DNA from: Prevotella sp. UBA6447
Lineage (GTDB): Bacteria > Bacteroidota > Bacteroidia > Bacteroidales > Bacteroidaceae
Direction of reading: 5' to 3'
Length of the DNA: 6,036 nt
Assembly (NCBI GenBank): GCA_002437115.1
Contig: DJOD01000015.1
Span: 1-6,036 of the forward strand
Shown here one piece after another: positions 5,915 to 6,036 of the stretch. Under the pieces are notes generated by a model. It did no database searches. It was not told where the DNA came from and saw only the letters and a program-made list of their open reading frames with translations. Every line of letters starts with the position of its first letter. Position 1 is the stretch's first letter. The translations under genes and the position numbers were made by a program.

Positions 5915-5930
5915 CATAAAGCTGCGCCGC
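5915..5930 (+). repeat. Right copy of the near-identical flanking repeat
   Basis: CATAAAGCTGCGCCGC matches 2415-2431 apart from one missing base. It starts 4 nt after the stop codon, ahead of the terminator. Confidence 0.45.
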
Positions 5931-5960
5931 CCAAAAAGTGTGCGCAAAACAGAATACACA

Positions 5961-6002
5961 AAAAAATCCCGGCTGTCTATGGACAAACAGCCGGGATTTT
6001 TT
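5961..6002. terminator. Rho-independent terminator, likely bidirectional
   Basis: TCCCGGCTGT (5967-5976) pairs perfectly with ACAGCCGGGA (5987-5996) around a 10-nt loop. Six A (5961-5966) and six T (5997-6002) extend the stem to 16 bp. The T run ends rightward transcripts, and the A run gives an equivalent T run on the minus strand, so a converging gene from the right could share it. The remaining 34 nt to the window edge show no feature. Confidence 0.9.
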
Positions 6003-6036
6003 ATATATGTTAGCAACGTTACCATCCGAAATCAGC

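Noticed and set aside
5500..5961. 153-codon minus-strand frame across the end of the surface-protein gene
   Set aside because: It is a shadow of GC-rich codons: the product is an Ala/Val/His/Gly-rich string, and it starts at the edge of the terminator hairpin.

Overview
The window looks like a chromosomal segment of a Bacteroidota bacterium, most likely a Prevotella-type member of the Bacteroidales. The evidence is a Bacteroidota-style promoter (TTTG, 20-nt gap, TAnnTTTG) ahead of the last gene, start codons without a clear Shine-Dalgarno, and a large exported protein ending in a short Prevotella-like type IX secretion (T9SS) tail. Genus is inferred from style only.

Layout, left to right. 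Positions 1-124 are AT-rich and hold a small stem-loop and a possible leftward promoter. Two small overlapping reading frames follow (125-388 and 336-509); I recognise neither. They lie just upstream of and co-directional with a complete 520-residue superfamily 2 helicase (541-2103). Its core resembles the RadD/ResIII type, and its C-terminus carries WG-like beta repeats. The three may be one operon: the gap between the second small frame and the helicase is 31 nt. A 348-nt non-coding stretch (2104-2451) separates this cluster from the next gene and contains a good promoter and a structured leader.

The rest (2452-5910) is one GC-rich gene for a 1152-residue secreted, probably surface-attached protein. 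After the signal peptide it has four tandem units. In each, a fibronectin type III (FN3)-like fold appears split between strands B and C by a beta-rich module of about 160-190 residues. A T9SS-like tail ends the protein, and a strong, probably bidirectional hairpin terminator closes the transcription unit at 5961-6002.

The two halves look unrelated in function: a DNA/RNA-dependent ATPase with small partners, AT-rich at its edges, and an independently transcribed cell-surface protein. I see no tRNA, rRNA, CRISPR array, insertion sequence or complete mobile element. The points most worth following are the split-FN3 repeats, the helicase-WG fusion with its two small upstream frames, and the structured leader of the surface-protein gene. 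None of these amounts to proof of a new system.
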